A DNA stretch of 64,000 nucleotides from Clusia tigrina. Taxonomy: Eukaryota > Arthropoda > Insecta > Diptera > Clusiidae. The DNA lies in assembly GCA_920105625.2 (NCBI GenBank), contig OV050033.1, positions 125,363,821 to 125,427,820 of the forward strand, given 5' to 3'. A program made the translations under genes and the position numbers. Below are positions 36,819 through 52,769 of the stretch, one piece after another (within the stretch, counting starts at the first letter, position 1; each line of letters starts with the position of its first letter). The notes beneath the pieces are model-generated. The model was not told the DNA's origin. It did no database searches and saw nothing but the letters and a program-made list of their open reading frames with translations.

Positions 36819-39706
36819 GGTTGTTCCAACTCAATCTCAACCACTGCGAGGCTGCACAGGATCTCCTGGAGCAGGCCGTTAGGGAACAGATGGTCGATGT
36901 TGCAGTGCTTAGCGAGCCGTATAGGCGCAAGCACCAAGGAGTATGGGCCGAAGACACCACTGGTGGTGCCGCAGTTTGGGTGTGCGGAACCAAGCCTATA
37001 CAACTGAGCAACATAGAGAGAAGCGATTGCTACGTCAGAGCGACCATTGGAGGGACCACGGTGGACAGTTGCTACATGCCGCCAAGCCTAACTGCGGACG
37101 AGTTCGAGTCAGTGGTAGACAGACTTGCTCTGGACGCGCAAGGCAGGAACCCCGTAGTGATTGCCGGCGACTTCAACGCTTGGGCAACTGAATGGGGTTG
37201 CGCCCGAACCACACCGAGAGGTCATATCCTCATGGACGCGCTTGCGGCTCTTGACGTAGTCGTCATGAACGCGGGAGAGGCGACTTTTGTGAGAGGAGAA
37301 GCCACATCTGTGATCGACCTTACGTTCCTCAGCAGCGGTTTAGTCAGAGGAGCCAGGTGGATTGTGAGTTCCGCGTACACCCACAGCGACCACAATGCCA
37401 TTTGCTTTGACTTGGAAAGGAACAAACAACGGCGGAGGACAGGCCCGTGGCCGAAAGGCTGGAGAGCGGACGCCCTCGACGACGGCGCACTCGAAGTCAT
37501 GTTGGAGGACTTTGAGCTGCAAGGCAGTGCGGCGGAAATGGCGAACCAGCTAGCGAGCCAGCTAGAGAGCGCCTGCGATGCGGCGATGCCCAGGCGGGCC
37601 TATGGTGGAAACTATAAATCCGTTTATTGGTGGACGGACGAGATCGCCGGCCTACGCAAGGAATGCCACGCAGCAAGGCGAAGGCACCAGCGTGCAATAG
37701 GCAACCCAGACTGCCTGCGCCAGTTGTACAAAGAGGCTAAAAGAAGGCTGAAGACGGCCATAAAGGCGAGCAAGCGTAGGAGTTTCACCGAGCTATGTGC
37801 ACAGGTTGAAGACAACCCGTGGGGCACGGCATATAGGCTCGTGATGAAAAAGCTCCCCTGCCACAGGCAGCCAGCCCCAAGGTGCCCAAACTTGCTCAAA
37901 CGCATTGTGGGAGAGCTCTTCCCAGTGCAAAATTATGTGCCTGATCAGTTCTCTCCCGAGCTGGGCGAAGAAGTACCCAGTGTAATGACAGAGGAGGTGT
38001 TGCGGGCGGTTGGAAAATTTGGGGACCAGAAGGCACCTGGCCCAGATGGAATTCCCAACCGAGTGCTGAAAACCGCAGCTGCACTACACCCAGAAACACT
38101 GAGGTCACTTTACGACGCCTGTCTTAGGGAAGGAGTCTTCCCGAAACGGTGGAAAAGGCAGCGGTTGGTATTGATACCTAAAGCCGATAAGCCAGCAGAG
38201 GACCCATCGGCCTACCGTCCCCTATGCATGTTGGACACAGCAGGGAAGGTCCTGGAGCGGATTATATGCGACCGGATCGACGAGGCGATAGTGGATGCTG
38301 GAGGACTGGCGAGGCGCCAATATGGCTTCCGAAAGGCCAGATCCACCGTGGACGCCATTGACGAACTCGTCCAAACGGCGAAGGAGGCGATTCAGGGCCA
38401 GAGATGGAAGGGGGGTGCCAAGAGGTATTGCCTCGTGGTCACCCTCGACGTCAAGAACGCTTTTAACTCGGCCAGCTGGGCGCGCATAGCAGAAGCGCTG
38501 GCAGAGTTCAAAGTTCCCATCTATCTAAGGCGAATCATCACTAGTTATTTTAGCGACAGGATGCTATTATACGAGTACGTTATGTACGATGGCATTCTCC
38601 GCATACGGGTGCCCGATTACGTTAAAATAATCGGATATGCGGACGACATAGCGCTAGTGATCACGGCGAAACACCTGGAGGAGGTAATAGCAGAGGTCAA
38701 TCACACAGTGGCCACTGTTGGAAGATGGCTGGCGGATGTTGGACTGAAGCTGGCAGAACACAAAACGGAGGCTATCCTTGTGTCAGGTCGAAAGGTACAA
38801 GAGGTGGTGGAGATAAGGGTTTGTGACTGCACCATTACCACGACTCCACATCTCAAATACCTAGGCGTCTGGATTGACGCAAGACTGACGTTCAAGGAGC
38901 ACTTTCGGCGATTAGGTGAGAAGGCAGCGCGGACCTGTTCCCAGCTCTGCCGGATAATGCCAAACCTCGGAGGGCCACGGCACTGGAAAAGACGCCTCAT
39001 CTCAGGGGTCGTCAAATCCATAATCATGTATGGAGCGCCCATATGGGCTGAGAAGTCGAGCGTAAAGGCGTACGTTCGCACCATAGAGGCGGCGTATAGG
39101 AGATGTGCGCTCCGCACGATCTCAGCACACCGTACTGTGTCTGCAGACGCCGCGCTGGTGATAGCCGGTATGATCCCGCTGGACCTGCTGGCCAAGGAGG
39201 CGTGGAGCCTATACTACGGCGAAAGTACGCACGAGCTGAGTGCGGAAGATCGCGTAGCAGGCATTAGGCAAAGCACCATACAGGAGTGGCGAGCCCGATG
39301 GGATGCATCCGAAAAGGGCCGTTGGACGAGGAGGTTGATCCCTGATCTCCAACGCTGGATGGATAGGTCGCATGGCGAGGTGAACTATCACGTCACACAG
39401 CTGCTGACCGGCCACGGAGGTTTCCGGGCGTACCTACACAGATTCCGGCTGGAGGAATCCCCCTGCTGCGACAATTGTGGAGGCACGGAGCCCGAGGACG
39501 AGAAACATGTTCTTTTTTCATGTCCACGATACAGCGGTGCCAGAGCGGTACTGCAAAGAGTCTGCGGAGAACCTGTGACACCGGACAGCCTCGTGCACTA
39601 TATGCTCGAGTGCCCGGAGAAATGGGACGTGGTGTGTGACACCTCGGCCGCAATTATGCGAGACCTCCGCCACTTGGAGTGGCGGCGACGTTCAGGGAAT
39701 CAATAG
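36815..39706 (+). CDS. R1-clade LINE ORF2 (endonuclease and reverse transcriptase, RT motif deleted)
   Basis: The likely start is the ATG at 36815, which overlaps the ORF1 stop; upstream in-frame codons read through ORF1 sequence and are unlikely to be used. The product is 963 residues. The AP-like endonuclease spans about residues 1-215, with [19 protein letters not shown] and HSDHN. RT motifs seen are [18 protein letters not shown], the motif A aspartate in [12 protein letters not shown] (about residue 543) and the catalytic GYADD (about 607). Between LLYE and VMYDGIL (junction about 38576) the block of roughly 25 residues that normally holds the GxPQGSxLxPxLW motif is missing, in frame. 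A C-terminal Cys-His motif (CDNCGG...HVLFSC) is present near residue 885. The frame is otherwise uninterrupted. Polymerase activity is unlikely. Confidence 0.92.
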   Translation: MRLFQLNLNHCEAAQDLLEQAVREQMVDVAVLSEPYRRKHQGVWAEDTTGGAAVWVCGTKPIQLSNIERSDCYVRATIGGTTVDSCYMPPSLTADEFESVVDRLALDAQGRNPVVIAGDFNAWATEWGCARTTPRGHILMDALAALDVVVMNAGEATFVRGEATSVIDLTFLSSGLVRGARWIVSSAYTHSDHNAICFDLERNKQRRRTGPWPKGWRADALDDGALEVMLEDFELQGSAAEMANQLASQLESACDAAMPRRAYGGNYKSVYWWTDEIAGLRKECHAARRRHQRAIGNPDCLRQLYKEAKRRLKTAIKASKRRSFTELCAQVEDNPWGTAYRLVMKKLPCHRQPAPRCPNLLKRIVGELFPVQNYVPDQFSPELGEEVPSVMTEEVLRAVGKFGDQKAPGPDGIPNRVLKTAAALHPETLRSLYDACLREGVFPKRWKRQRLVLIPKADKPAEDPSAYRPLCMLDTAGKVLERIICDRIDEAIVDAGGLARRQYGFRKARSTVDAIDELVQTAKEAIQGQRWKGGAKRYCLVVTLDVKNAFNSASWARIAEALAEFKVPIYLRRIITSYFSDRMLLYEYVMYDGILRIRVPDYVKIIGYADDIALVITAKHLEEVIAEVNHTVATVGRWLADVGLKLAEHKTEAILVSGRKVQEVVEIRVCDCTITTTPHLKYLGVWIDARLTFKEHFRRLGEKAARTCSQLCRIMPNLGGPRHWKRRLISGVVKSIIMYGAPIWAEKSSVKAYVRTIEAAYRRCALRTISAHRTVSADAALVIAGMIPLDLLAKEAWSLYYGESTHELSAEDRVAGIRQSTIQEWRARWDASEKGRWTRRLIPDLQRWMDRSHGEVNYHVTQLLTGHGGFRAYLHRFRLEESPCCDNCGGTEPEDEKHVLFSCPRYSGARAVLQRVCGEPVTPDSLVHYMLECPEKWDVVCDTSAAIMRDLRHLEWRRRSGNQ

Positions 39707-39866
39707 GAGGGGTCCATTGACCAACCCACTCCCAGACGAAGTATTGCTTAATGGCTATGTACCGTCTGGGAGGCGTCTGATCAGGTGGTTTTAGTGGGTA
39801 AGAGCCCCACACTACTGGTGCGAGAGCGCCCAGTGTCTGTTTGCAGATTTCCACCTCCGAACCAAT

Positions 39867-43299
<3,433 letters not shown>

Positions 43300-43875
43300 T
43301 CTTTGGTTGAGAGTTGGATGGGGAAATTGAGAGTGGGATTTAGAGTGAAATTTAGACTGAGATTGCCAGTAACATTGATAGTGAGATTGAGATTAAGAAA
43401 GACTTTGAGAGTGACACTTAGAGTGAAATTGAGATTAAGAGTGATATTTACAGTTAAACTGAGAATGTCATTTAGAGTGAAATTGAAAGTGGCAAATGTG
43501 CAAATGTATTGTTTGCTGAGTGGTGGTACTTAGAGTGAAATTGAAAGTTGGTAGTCAGATTGAGAGTGATATTCAGAAAGAAATTGCGAGTATATTGATA
43601 GGTATATTGAGATAAAGTATGATATTGTGATTGGATTTTAGAGTGAGATTGAAAATGAGATTAAGAGTGAGATTTAGATTGAAATTGCGAGTGCACGGAC
43701 AATGAGAGTGATATTTAGAGTGAAATTGAGAGTGAAATTGAGTGACATTTAGAGTGAAATTGGGATTGAAATTGAGATTACATTTAGAGTGAAATTGAGA
43801 TTGACATTTAGAGTGAAATTGAGAGTGACATTTAGAGTGAAATTGAGAGTGACATTTAGAGTGAAATTGAAACAA
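43300..43875. repeat. minisatellite, 12/24-bp unit GAGTGAAATTGA / GAGTGACATTTA
   Basis: GAGTGAAATTGA and GAGTGACATTTA alternate. The 3' end (about 43785-43870) is nearly perfect with a 24-bp period, and units become increasingly degenerate towards 43300. Because 24 is a multiple of three, long open frames of repeated octapeptides appear on both strands; these are not taken as genes. Confidence 0.9.
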
Positions 43876-45479
43876 CAGAATACTGAAAAAAATGAAAAAA
43901 TTAGAATCACATTTTTTTAAAATTTATTTGAAACAAAATTTTATTCTCAAAAATTGTTTTAATTTCTTTTTTATTTCTGAGCAAGTTTTTGCTTTCTGAA
44001 ATTTTATATTTTTTTCACTTCTGAAAAACAAAGTATTTTTAAAAATTTTCAAGTTTTAGTTCTAATTGTATTTTTATACAAATTTTTTTCGTTTTGTATA
44101 TAAATATTTATATCTTATTAAATTATTAAATATATTAAATTTCTGTAAATCTATTTCTGGATTGATTGAAAATATTTTCTCTTTTCTTATTACAGTGGGC
44201 ATAATTTGGGTTTTAATTATAAATTTTTTTCAGAATTATATTTTTCTAAAATTAATTTTTATTTCAGAAAACGCCATTCCATTTCTAATTGGTTTTTATT
44301 TATTTGTCAGAATTTATTTTTATTTCAGTAAACTTTGTTTCTTTCCTTTACTGAAATGGAAATAAACTCTGATAAAAAACTTGATTAAAAAAAAATTGTG
44401 TTTCAGAAAAATTTTAAGAAATTTAAGCTTTCTGAGGTAAAAAATAATTCTTCCTGCAAAAGTTGAAAAAAAAATTCAGAAAATTTAAAACAATTTTTTT
44501 ATTCAAAATTTTTTTCTTTCTGTGATAAATATTTGTTGGAAATTTTTGAAATTATGGAGTAATTTTTTTTATTTAATTTGATAAATTTATATTTAAATTT
44601 TATTTAAATATAACATTTTTTCTTTGAAGATATCTTTAACAATTCCGAAATATGTTTTCCATATCTGAAAACACTTTTCAAAAATTGTTTTCATTTCTTG
44701 AACTTGTTTGTTTATAATAAAAATATTTTCCTATCACAATTTTTAAATATTTTAAATAAAAGTCAAATTTCAATGGTACCAACCTCCTCGTTTATTGTGC
44801 CGCTGCTCTGTGTGGCGTGTTGAAAATGGGCGTGATATCAATACATCACCACACAAACCCGATTACTCTCCCCCATTTGGGACAACGAGCAGAGCTGAGA
44901 CTGCCACCGCCACCGTAGCAATGTGCACAATATTAAAACGCTATCAATTAGTGCGCGTGGGTGTGCTCTTCACTTGTGCTTTGTTTTGGCCGCCCCCCTC
45001 TTGCGGCAGCAGCAGCACACTGGCTTCACGAGCGCACTGAGCAGTTAGCGCCAATGGTACCACAGGGGCGGATTCACGGGAATGGCATTGAGAGACTTGT
45101 CATACAATATGTGAAGCTATGATTATCTAAGTGGGTAGAAATAGTTTGGTCCATGGTTATAGGGTCTCATTTTTTAAACTAATTATGGAAATAAAAAAAA
45201 GTCGGTGTGTTGATATCCTGATCAAAATTCTGGGAATATGTATGATTGCCGAAATTGCAAGAACATCTTGTAATGAAACGGAGTTTTCAATTGCCACTAA
45301 CCCACGCTTACTTTTATAGGACAAGTACGAGACATGATGTTGTCCACTCGGAATTTTATTTAGTAGTAAATAGACAATGTTATCAGGTTATTCTGAAGAT
45401 TTTGACGGACTAAGATAGAGAACGATTTTTGGATTTTGCTCCTGGAAACAAAATATTTTAAATTTCCCCCTAACGAAAA
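43876..45479. other. AT-rich DNA and a GC-richer patch
   Basis: 43900-44770 is T/A-rich with recurring ATTTCAGAAAA words. 44775-45060 is GC-richer with CTG/CAG runs and might be regulatory. No coding signal. Confidence 0.5.
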
Positions 45480-46745
45480 CGATTTTGACCGTTATGGTTG
45501 TTGCAGTCCTTCTCTAGCTACCTTTTCTTTTAAGCTCCGCTAATGTTCCTTTTCAAGCCGCTTAAAGCATGGTCAAATTTTTTTAACCTGAACCAAGAAG
45601 GAAGTAAATTCTGCTGCTTCTTTTTTCTTGCCCTGAACAATGTGTGACAGCAATCCATAGTGGAATTGTTTTCCTGTGGTGGCGCAATTTCACTATCTGT
45701 ATTCTAACTATGCTTCATTATTGGCTTTCCCCCCTGTCAAACTTCGAAGAAATTCACTATAGCAATCCTGGGTGGGTAGAAAAGTGTCAACAGCTCATTC
45801 TTTTTTGTGGTTGTTGGTGTTTTTGTAGATCCAATTTGATCGTTGTCCTGTTAAGAATATATCAGATCCAATATGTTTTATATGTTTCATTTGTGGATCT
45901 TCCTCCTTAGAAACCCATCAGAAATTAACTGTTGACCATCCTGGTGGCTAGAGAAGTGCCAAAAAGTTACTTTTCATAATTATGGATTTAAAATAGTATT
46001 AAATTTGATCTCAATTCTGTCAGTTCTGCATGAGATCTACATTTGATTGTCTCTCTCCGTCGTTTGTTTTATTTCAGTATCCCCTCCTGTTAATTCTCCA
46101 ACTCCCTGTGAAAAATGTCGGTTTCGCTGTTGTTGGTATATGATGGTATGATCCATATTATATCAAAAGCATGTCACTTTTTCAAACCCAACAGGATCAA
46201 GATATATTGTACCTCTACTTACTATGGGGTATTTTAGGATTTCGCTCCTGTAACACGTATCAGAAATTAATTGAAAGGGTCTTGGTGCCAAGAAAAGTGT
46301 TAAAATCTCCATTTTTCAATGTCGTAGTCCGGTCGGTGGCAACAATTTTGATCAGGTTCTGTCAAAAATATATCATATCTAAAATTGATTGTGCCTTTCC
46401 TCACTATGTTTTATTTCAAGATCTCCCTATTAGCAAGCCCAGCAGAAAGTCAATTTAAGGATCTAAGGATGACTAGAGAAATATCAAAAACGTATTTTTT
46501 CTGTGGTTGTTGGTGTGTTCATTGAAACAAATTTGTTGTCTGTTCTGTCATAAATTGCTTGTCTCTTTCTTTACTATGTTTTATTTCATTGATTGTATCT
46601 TTCTTTACTATATCATTTCTGCCTAGCGGAATTTCACTGTAATAATACTGGAGAAGTCTCAAAGTCTCTGATATCTGCTCTGCACCTTTCCTTACTACAA
46701 TTTACTTTGGAATCTCCTTTCTGCTTGACCACAAATTTTCGATTC
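45480..46745. repeat. diverged tandem array, unit about 180-190 bp
   Basis: Shared blocks recur in order: CAGAAATTAACTG (45752, 45921, 46261 and 46442, variants), GGCTAGAGAAGTG, TGTGGTTGTTGGTGT (about 45809 and 46501), TCTGTCA..AATATATCA, and CTTTCCT(T/C)ACTATGTTTTATTTCA. Copies are strongly diverged with indels and differ from the array at 30.1-31.15 kb. Confidence 0.7.
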
Positions 46746-48055
46746 TTATGCAAACCTGCATCGCCATAGAAGCAATCGGTATCCCGCTATGACATCACCC
46801 CACTGCAGACCCCTGAATCCGCCACTGCCAGATGCCACCGCAATGCCTCGAAATTCGTGTTAGTGAATATGCTGCTCTGCTTTAAATTGCCTCCTTCACG
46901 GGTTTGGTGTAAAATATAGGCCGCCGTTGTATTCTGTGTGTGAGTTTGCTGCTCCGCTCTGCTTGGTTGGGCACGGTCGCAAGAGAGATAGCACGATAGA
47001 GGCCATTACGCTTAGGCAGGCTTAATGTGGTGCTCTGCAGTTTGGCTGTTTGGGTAGCCAGCCTTCTTCGCCAGCCAGGCAAGCAGGCAGCCAGCCAGCC
47101 AGCAAGTCAGCCAACCGACCGACCGGCCGGCCGCACAGCCACTCCGCACCGCTTCTCTCCGGAGGATACGAGCGTACGAGAGCTGAGCACACATCCATGT
47201 GCACACAAATTAACACACAATTCCAATTAAGCAATTAAAACTTGCCTTTTGTGGTAATAAAATGAAATGTGTACGGAAGGTAACCTCCCCGCGGGCTTTT
47301 CGTGCGTTCGCCTGGGTGTGTGCCGCAGCATTTCAATGGCAGAGGAAACTGCTTGTGTCAGGATTTTAATTAAGATGATGTTAGTGTAATAGGATAGAAG
47401 AAGAGTCTTCGGGAAAACTGTAGGTCGAAATTTTCACTAATGAAGAAACATTTTTAGAAATTCACTAATTGGCAAAATGGTCGGCCAATTGTACACAGCG
47501 GGGGAGGGGTTGGCGCACGAGGGGAGCGAGCTGGAAAAGTTAATTAAAACAAGGGGAGGTCAGCCGAACAGACATCAACCAGGGGGACTGAAGTTGTGCG
47601 CTTGGTGTGAGTTTGGCCCGGGTGTGTGTGTGGCTATGTCAGTGGGGGTGGATAAGTTCTGCAGCTGGCGTTGATTTGGTGGTTCAACAGAGGAGTGCGA
47701 GTGTGCGTGTGTGTGTGCCTGGCTGGTTGGGCCACTGATGAAGGGTTGTTTCTGTTTCTGGCGACCTGCGGAAAATGAGTGCCCAGGTCCTTCATTAAAA
47801 GCTATACAAAGAGCTTAAATATGAAAATATGTCCATAATAGCGAAATCTGACCAGCAAAACATCGTAAACAACATATTTGGAGGAATACACGATTGTTGC
47901 TCATGTGAAGTTTCTTGCAGGCACATGCGACAATTCAATACGAAGGCTGCAATGCTTTTCGGTCAAGTACCGATACTGAAAATTTCCAATTTGCCTAAAG
48001 GAGATTAAGTGAGCTGCACAGTGGGCAAGGAATGTGGATTAGAACGAAAAGTATC
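46746..48055. other. non-coding DNA
   Basis: A CCAG-rich run (47065-47130) and a small GC-richer patch. Nothing coding can be supported. Confidence 0.5.
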
Positions 48056-48360
48056 GGTATATATATAAGTACCTATAGTTGTGTGGAGACTATTTGGTAA
48101 TTTTGTAGTAATTATGTGGTAATTATGCGGTCATAATATATTAATTATGTGGTGATAATATAGTGATTATATGGTAATTAAATATTAATTATGTGGCATT
48201 TAGGTAGTAATTATGTGGTCATTGTGTGGTCATAATGTTGTAATTATTTGTTAAATAATAAGTAATTAACCTTATCACAATATAATAATTATGTGGTCAT
48301 AATGAAGTAATTCTGTGGTAAGTATGTGTTCATTAAGTGGTAATTATGTGATAATTTACT
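48056..48360. repeat. minisatellite of AATTATGTGGT units
   Basis: AATTATGTGGT, GTGGTCATAAT and GTGGTAATTATG variants recur about every 11-14 bp, becoming irregular at the edges. Confidence 0.85.
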
Positions 48361-50610
48361 CAATTAATCACTCCATCGAATTTATTTTACAGTTTCTTCA
48401 CTGTGATGATGACTCTTGGAACAATTTTATATATCAAAGTAGCTGAGAAATGATGAGCTTTTATAAAAAAGCGAACATATATCCATTTCAGAAGTTATGT
48501 TTCAAGCAAACAATTCCATATTGAATAAATTATTACAAATGTGGTAACCCCCATATTTAAATTACTACAAAACTTAGTTTCATTCAATCGCTGGATTTTT
48601 CTAACTAATTTCAAAAACAAATGTAAGTAGTAATTTCTTCATCTTATAGTTTTTCACTTTTCTACTTCAAATTTTTCTAGTTTTAATTTCCAATAAAAGA
48701 GATTAATAGTAAATAAATTTCAAAAATTAGTTTTTATCTTCTATTTCTTCGAAATATTTTAAAACAAATATTGCATCTACGGTATTTATTTTATTTGTTT
48801 TATAAAAGTCAACAGCATAAATTGTACCTGTAATTTTTAAGCTATAAGTATGTTGAATTGTCCCACTGTACGATGCGCCTTACTCACTGTTCTTCTACAT
48901 TCATACAACGGTGTCCATTACCAAAAACATTCTTTTTAATCCCTTTCTCTTGAAAGTCTCAGCTGCATTTTTCATATGTTCCCATTATTGTAATCTCTGC
49001 TATTAACCGCCCTAAGGGGTGTGCCTTTCTTTGTGCGTTCACACTACTCAACAGCACAGCCCAATAGGTTCACAATTGTCGCAACAGTCGCTCAGCTGCT
49101 GAAGAAATTGTCTCTATACAAGTTGCTCCCACACCTCTAACAACACACAAACACTTGAATTTCACCTGCTTCGGGCGGGTTTCTCCCAACTACCTTACCA
49201 GAACACTGGTTAGAAAGAAATACGACCGACAGCCAGGCAGCATAGCGCAGTACACTTGCTTGGCTAGCCCACCCCTTCAATGACGTTCGCTACTGTTACG
49301 GCGGCAGGCTTCACTTCGCTACGCTTCGGTTCGTTTCGTTCGCAGGCTCTTCGGTCGTTTGGTTGACATGGCTGCAGCTGCTGTGCATGTTTGTGGAAAA
49401 ACGAACTGCTACCGAAGCATATACCCAGGGTTTCGTACGTCAACCAAATTACACAATTCACAATTCCGGGGCCTAGTCAGTCGATTTTTTAACAGGCCCG
49501 CAGACTCAGCAACAGCGTTGCTTTTTCAGCGCCGCATTTCTGTGTGATTTGCTTTTCTCGCCACAAACGGAGCAACGCCCGCCAAAAAATTGTGAGGTTA
49601 TGTGCTGGGAGATAATGAAATGTGAAAGAGTATTTCACAGTTGCAGACGTAAGCGCCTGCAGGAGCGAGCGAGAAAGCTGCAGGTTCTTTTATACAAATT
49701 GTGTATGTGTAACAAAGCGAGTTGTTCACGCCAAGCAACACACATTTATGAGAGAAGCCAGCACAGAAATTTACACACACGCACAGTGGCACACTCCCTC
49801 AAGAGCGCACACACAGCATATCTTCGGATTACAGTGAATCGTACGTGCATAGCAACACGCACCCATACGAACGAGCGCCAGTGTGCATGCAGACACCACT
49901 GCTTTGGTTGTTTACACGAAGCACGCTGGCTGCCCGTGTGTGTTCGCATGTGTTTGTCCACACACTGAACGCATCCCGCTCACACATTTCACACATTGCT
50001 GAATGCGGTTGTCAGTCGTTTTCTAAGTGTATGCTTCGCATTAGGTAAACATAAATATTTACAGCTATAACATGGAAATTCTCTGAATTTTTATACATTT
50101 TTCTGAGCACGTTGGAAGTGTATGTGTGGTGTGTGTGTGCAGTGTTTGTGTGTAGTGTGTGTGCCTTACCAAACACTTCTAAGCGGAATTGGCGGGAGAA
50201 TTCAAAAATGCTGTGGGGCTACCTGCCGTGGTTGCTGTGCCGACTCGCGTTCAAACAAATGCATGGCGCTCATAAATCCATCAGAAATTTTTCTACTTCA
50301 AAATCACAATTGATTGAATTTTCTGGCGGCTTAAGGTAGCAGAGTCGGCACCTTGGTGTAGGTCAAGTTGCCGTTTCTTTGCAGAACTACTTAATTTAAT
50401 GCTAGGCATGAACTGGGTGTGTGTTTGTATTAAACAGGAACCCGGTGCCCAGATGTTGTAAGCACAGCGTATGTTTACTGCTCATAATTAATCCATGGCG
50501 CCATGGAGCTTTAAGAGTTTTGGATAAGACTAACAAAAGAGACATTTTTTTTTTGGAAAATTTCCTATTTGATTTATTTATTTATTTAAAGGGAATACAT
50601 ATACATATGA
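48361..50610. other. non-coding DNA, CA-rich and GC-richer patches
   Basis: 48361-48870 is AT-rich. 49000-50050 is GC-richer with CACACA-type sequence, including a patch of CTTCG/GTTCG words at 49313-49360. Promoters or untranslated exons are possible here but not demonstrable. Confidence 0.45.
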
Positions 50611-50612
50611 TA

Positions 50613-50760
50613 TACGAGGGGTGTATGATAAGTACCCGTGTTACGCAAGAAAACGCTTTTTTGAATTTTTTTTTTATTTCTCAATATACTCTTTTTTCAG
50701 TTCGATATATTTAGTCCAGCGGTAACAAACTTTTTCAAGCCAACCAAAAAAAATGTTTTG
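50613..50760 (-). mobile_element. mariner-like element 3' end fragment
   Basis: The terminal inverted repeat TACGAGGGGTGTATGATAAG begins at 50613 beside a TA. On the minus strand it follows a short open stretch, LEKVCYRWTKYIELKKEYIEK and a stop, which is the typical C-terminus of mariner transposases. The rest of the element is missing. Confidence 0.75.
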
Positions 50761-51057
50761 TGGAACTCCGCAGAATAAAAATAAATCTAATCATTGATCG
50801 ATATTGATCTTTCTCTATGGTTGCAAAAAACACGAACTAGTTTCAACAGCTGTCAAAACAAAGCTAATCGATAAATTAATCTGAAATTTTAAGAGTCATC
50901 GTTTTAAAAATGCCAATAAATGATGGCATACACAATTTGCGTCAGTGATGCCAACAGTCGCTAAACACGTATGTGGCTGAGATGTTTTTCAACTACCAGA
51001 AGGAGACATGGTGTGAAAACAAATATAGTACACAAATTCATGAAAAAGGATATGTGA

Positions 51058-51430
51058 GTGGTAGGTTGGGTTAGGTTAATCTGGCTGGTCATAAACCACA
51101 CATAGACCTATTGGTCCTTAGCGATATGAGATGGAGCTAGGACTCTATGTAGAGTTGTAGTAGCCATCTTGAAGGATGTCTACGTTTTTAGCGAATTTCA
51201 GGATTGCTTGAAGTTCCATTCCTGAGACCTCTTCTAGCGTCCCAAATGGTGGGGTCCCAAGCACTTTAAGCGTGTTCTTGATAATGCAGGACATTTACAT
51301 AAAAGTTGTTCCAAAGGCTTCCTGCACTTCCTACTACTTCGGATATGTGCGATATGTCGCCATTTGTGATATTCATCTTGTATGCGTGAGCCGCAGTGAG
51401 CTGTGGCCTGTCAGTCTATCTCAGCTATAA
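51058..51430 (-). mobile_element. decayed LINE 3' end (outer part of a nested pair)
   Basis: On the minus strand CRKPLEQLLCKCPALSRTRL, then VDILQDGYYNST and a stop, then a 3' tail ending in the words GACCAGCCAGATTAACCTAAC. This is a Jockey/R1-like ORF2 C-terminus and a repeat tail common in flies. It probably belongs with 52770-53530, the two parts being separated by the Tigger relic. Confidence 0.7.
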
Positions 51431-52700
51431 ATGCGGCTATGGTTGAAAGCTCTGTCTTTTCTTCCCGAATTTTAGGTTGTAAAAGATTTAATGGGATATT
51501 GTCTTCTTCACTCCATTCGCTATTGAATTTCAGCAACGCATTCCAAGATCTTTAATATTTGACGAGGATATTTTGTCCCAGGTCGTAGCTAGATTCAGAA
51601 TAGTTTTTTTAAATTGAAATTTTATAACTCCAAATCTATACTCTTCTCGCCTACCAGATGGGTTGTGAGTAGTTGTTTTTTGCAGTGTAATTTGATCAAG
51701 TGTTGATAACGTTTTGATCCAACGGCTGAATAAGCGTAGGGTAATTGGGTGGTAGGTTTACTGCTACAATTAATCCGTCATATCCTTTTAGTTCCGCAAT
51801 TTGGTGACACGTCGCGTTATCCAAAAGCAAAACTGCTTTTTGCAGCAGACCTTTTGAAGCCTAAAGTTCTCTAACCTAAAAAAAAGTTTTTTATGTACAT
51901 GGGGAATATGTTCGCTATTAAACCTGTCCTTGAGAATGAATGATATCATCCACTCGTTCTAACTGGATAACTTGTATGTATATTACTGGATTATTGCAAA
52001 AACCTTTAAGAGCGCGTGAATTTTTCGATTTCCAACCACCAACAATTTCAGTTTGTCTGTGCCATTCGAATTTGAACAGGGCAAAAAAGTTATTCGCTCT
52101 TTACAACCTTTCCTTCCGGGCGCCGTTGTCTCACTACATGTGACAAGAGTGTGATTTGGAAGCATCCGATAATATAAACCGGATTCGTCGGCGTTGTAGA
52201 TTTGATCAGCGTAATCTAATCCATGTAATCTTCAAATTCTTGCACAAATGGATCAAGAAGATGAGGTTTCGAAGACAATTTTCCGCCGCTTATTTAAAAA
52301 AAATTGAATTCCATGTCGACGCTTAAACTTCTAACACCATCCATCACTAGAATTGAAACTTGAATTGGTTTGATAAATTTTGGAATGCAACTGAATGGAT
52401 TTTGATCGCAAAATCTCTGCTGATATTGGGAATTTTTTCTCTCTTTGTTTTAAAAACCACTTATAAATCATTTTTCCATTCTCGGGTACTCTGCTTTTTT
52501 TAAAGTGCAACGTTTGCCAGTTGAGCGGTAAACCGAAGACTTATGCAAATTGTAATTTACGCAAATTGGTGTTCTGGAATCTCCACTTTTGAGGTTTTTT
52601 AAAATCTGGAATTTGTGGGCAATCGTGGGCTTTCAAATATTTTGAACTTTTCCCATATTCAAATAATGCACTGCAACACCACAACATACACAAATAAACT
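51431..52700 (-). mobile_element. Tigger/pogo-like (jerky-type) DNA transposon relic
   Basis: Minus-strand fragments in three frames match the family in order: an HTH region (KKAEYPRMEKMIYKWFLKQ, FPISAEILRSKS), the catalytic core (YNADESGLYYRMLPN, APGRKGCKERITFLPC, KLKLLVVGNRKIHA), then LLLDN-type and LPPNYPTLIQPLDQNVI motifs, then a C-terminal LATTWDKI. Stops and frameshifts show it is dead. Ends and TA duplication were not pinned down. Confidence 0.8.
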
Positions 52701-52769
52701 GATCAAATGAACGAATACTGAGCGTGCACTGTATGTACATATGTAGACGTCTATTCCCTGCTCCTTGGA

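Noticed and set aside
48056..48360. A CRISPR-like array
   Set aside because: Units are short, contiguous and degenerate with no spacers; this is a minisatellite in an insect genome.
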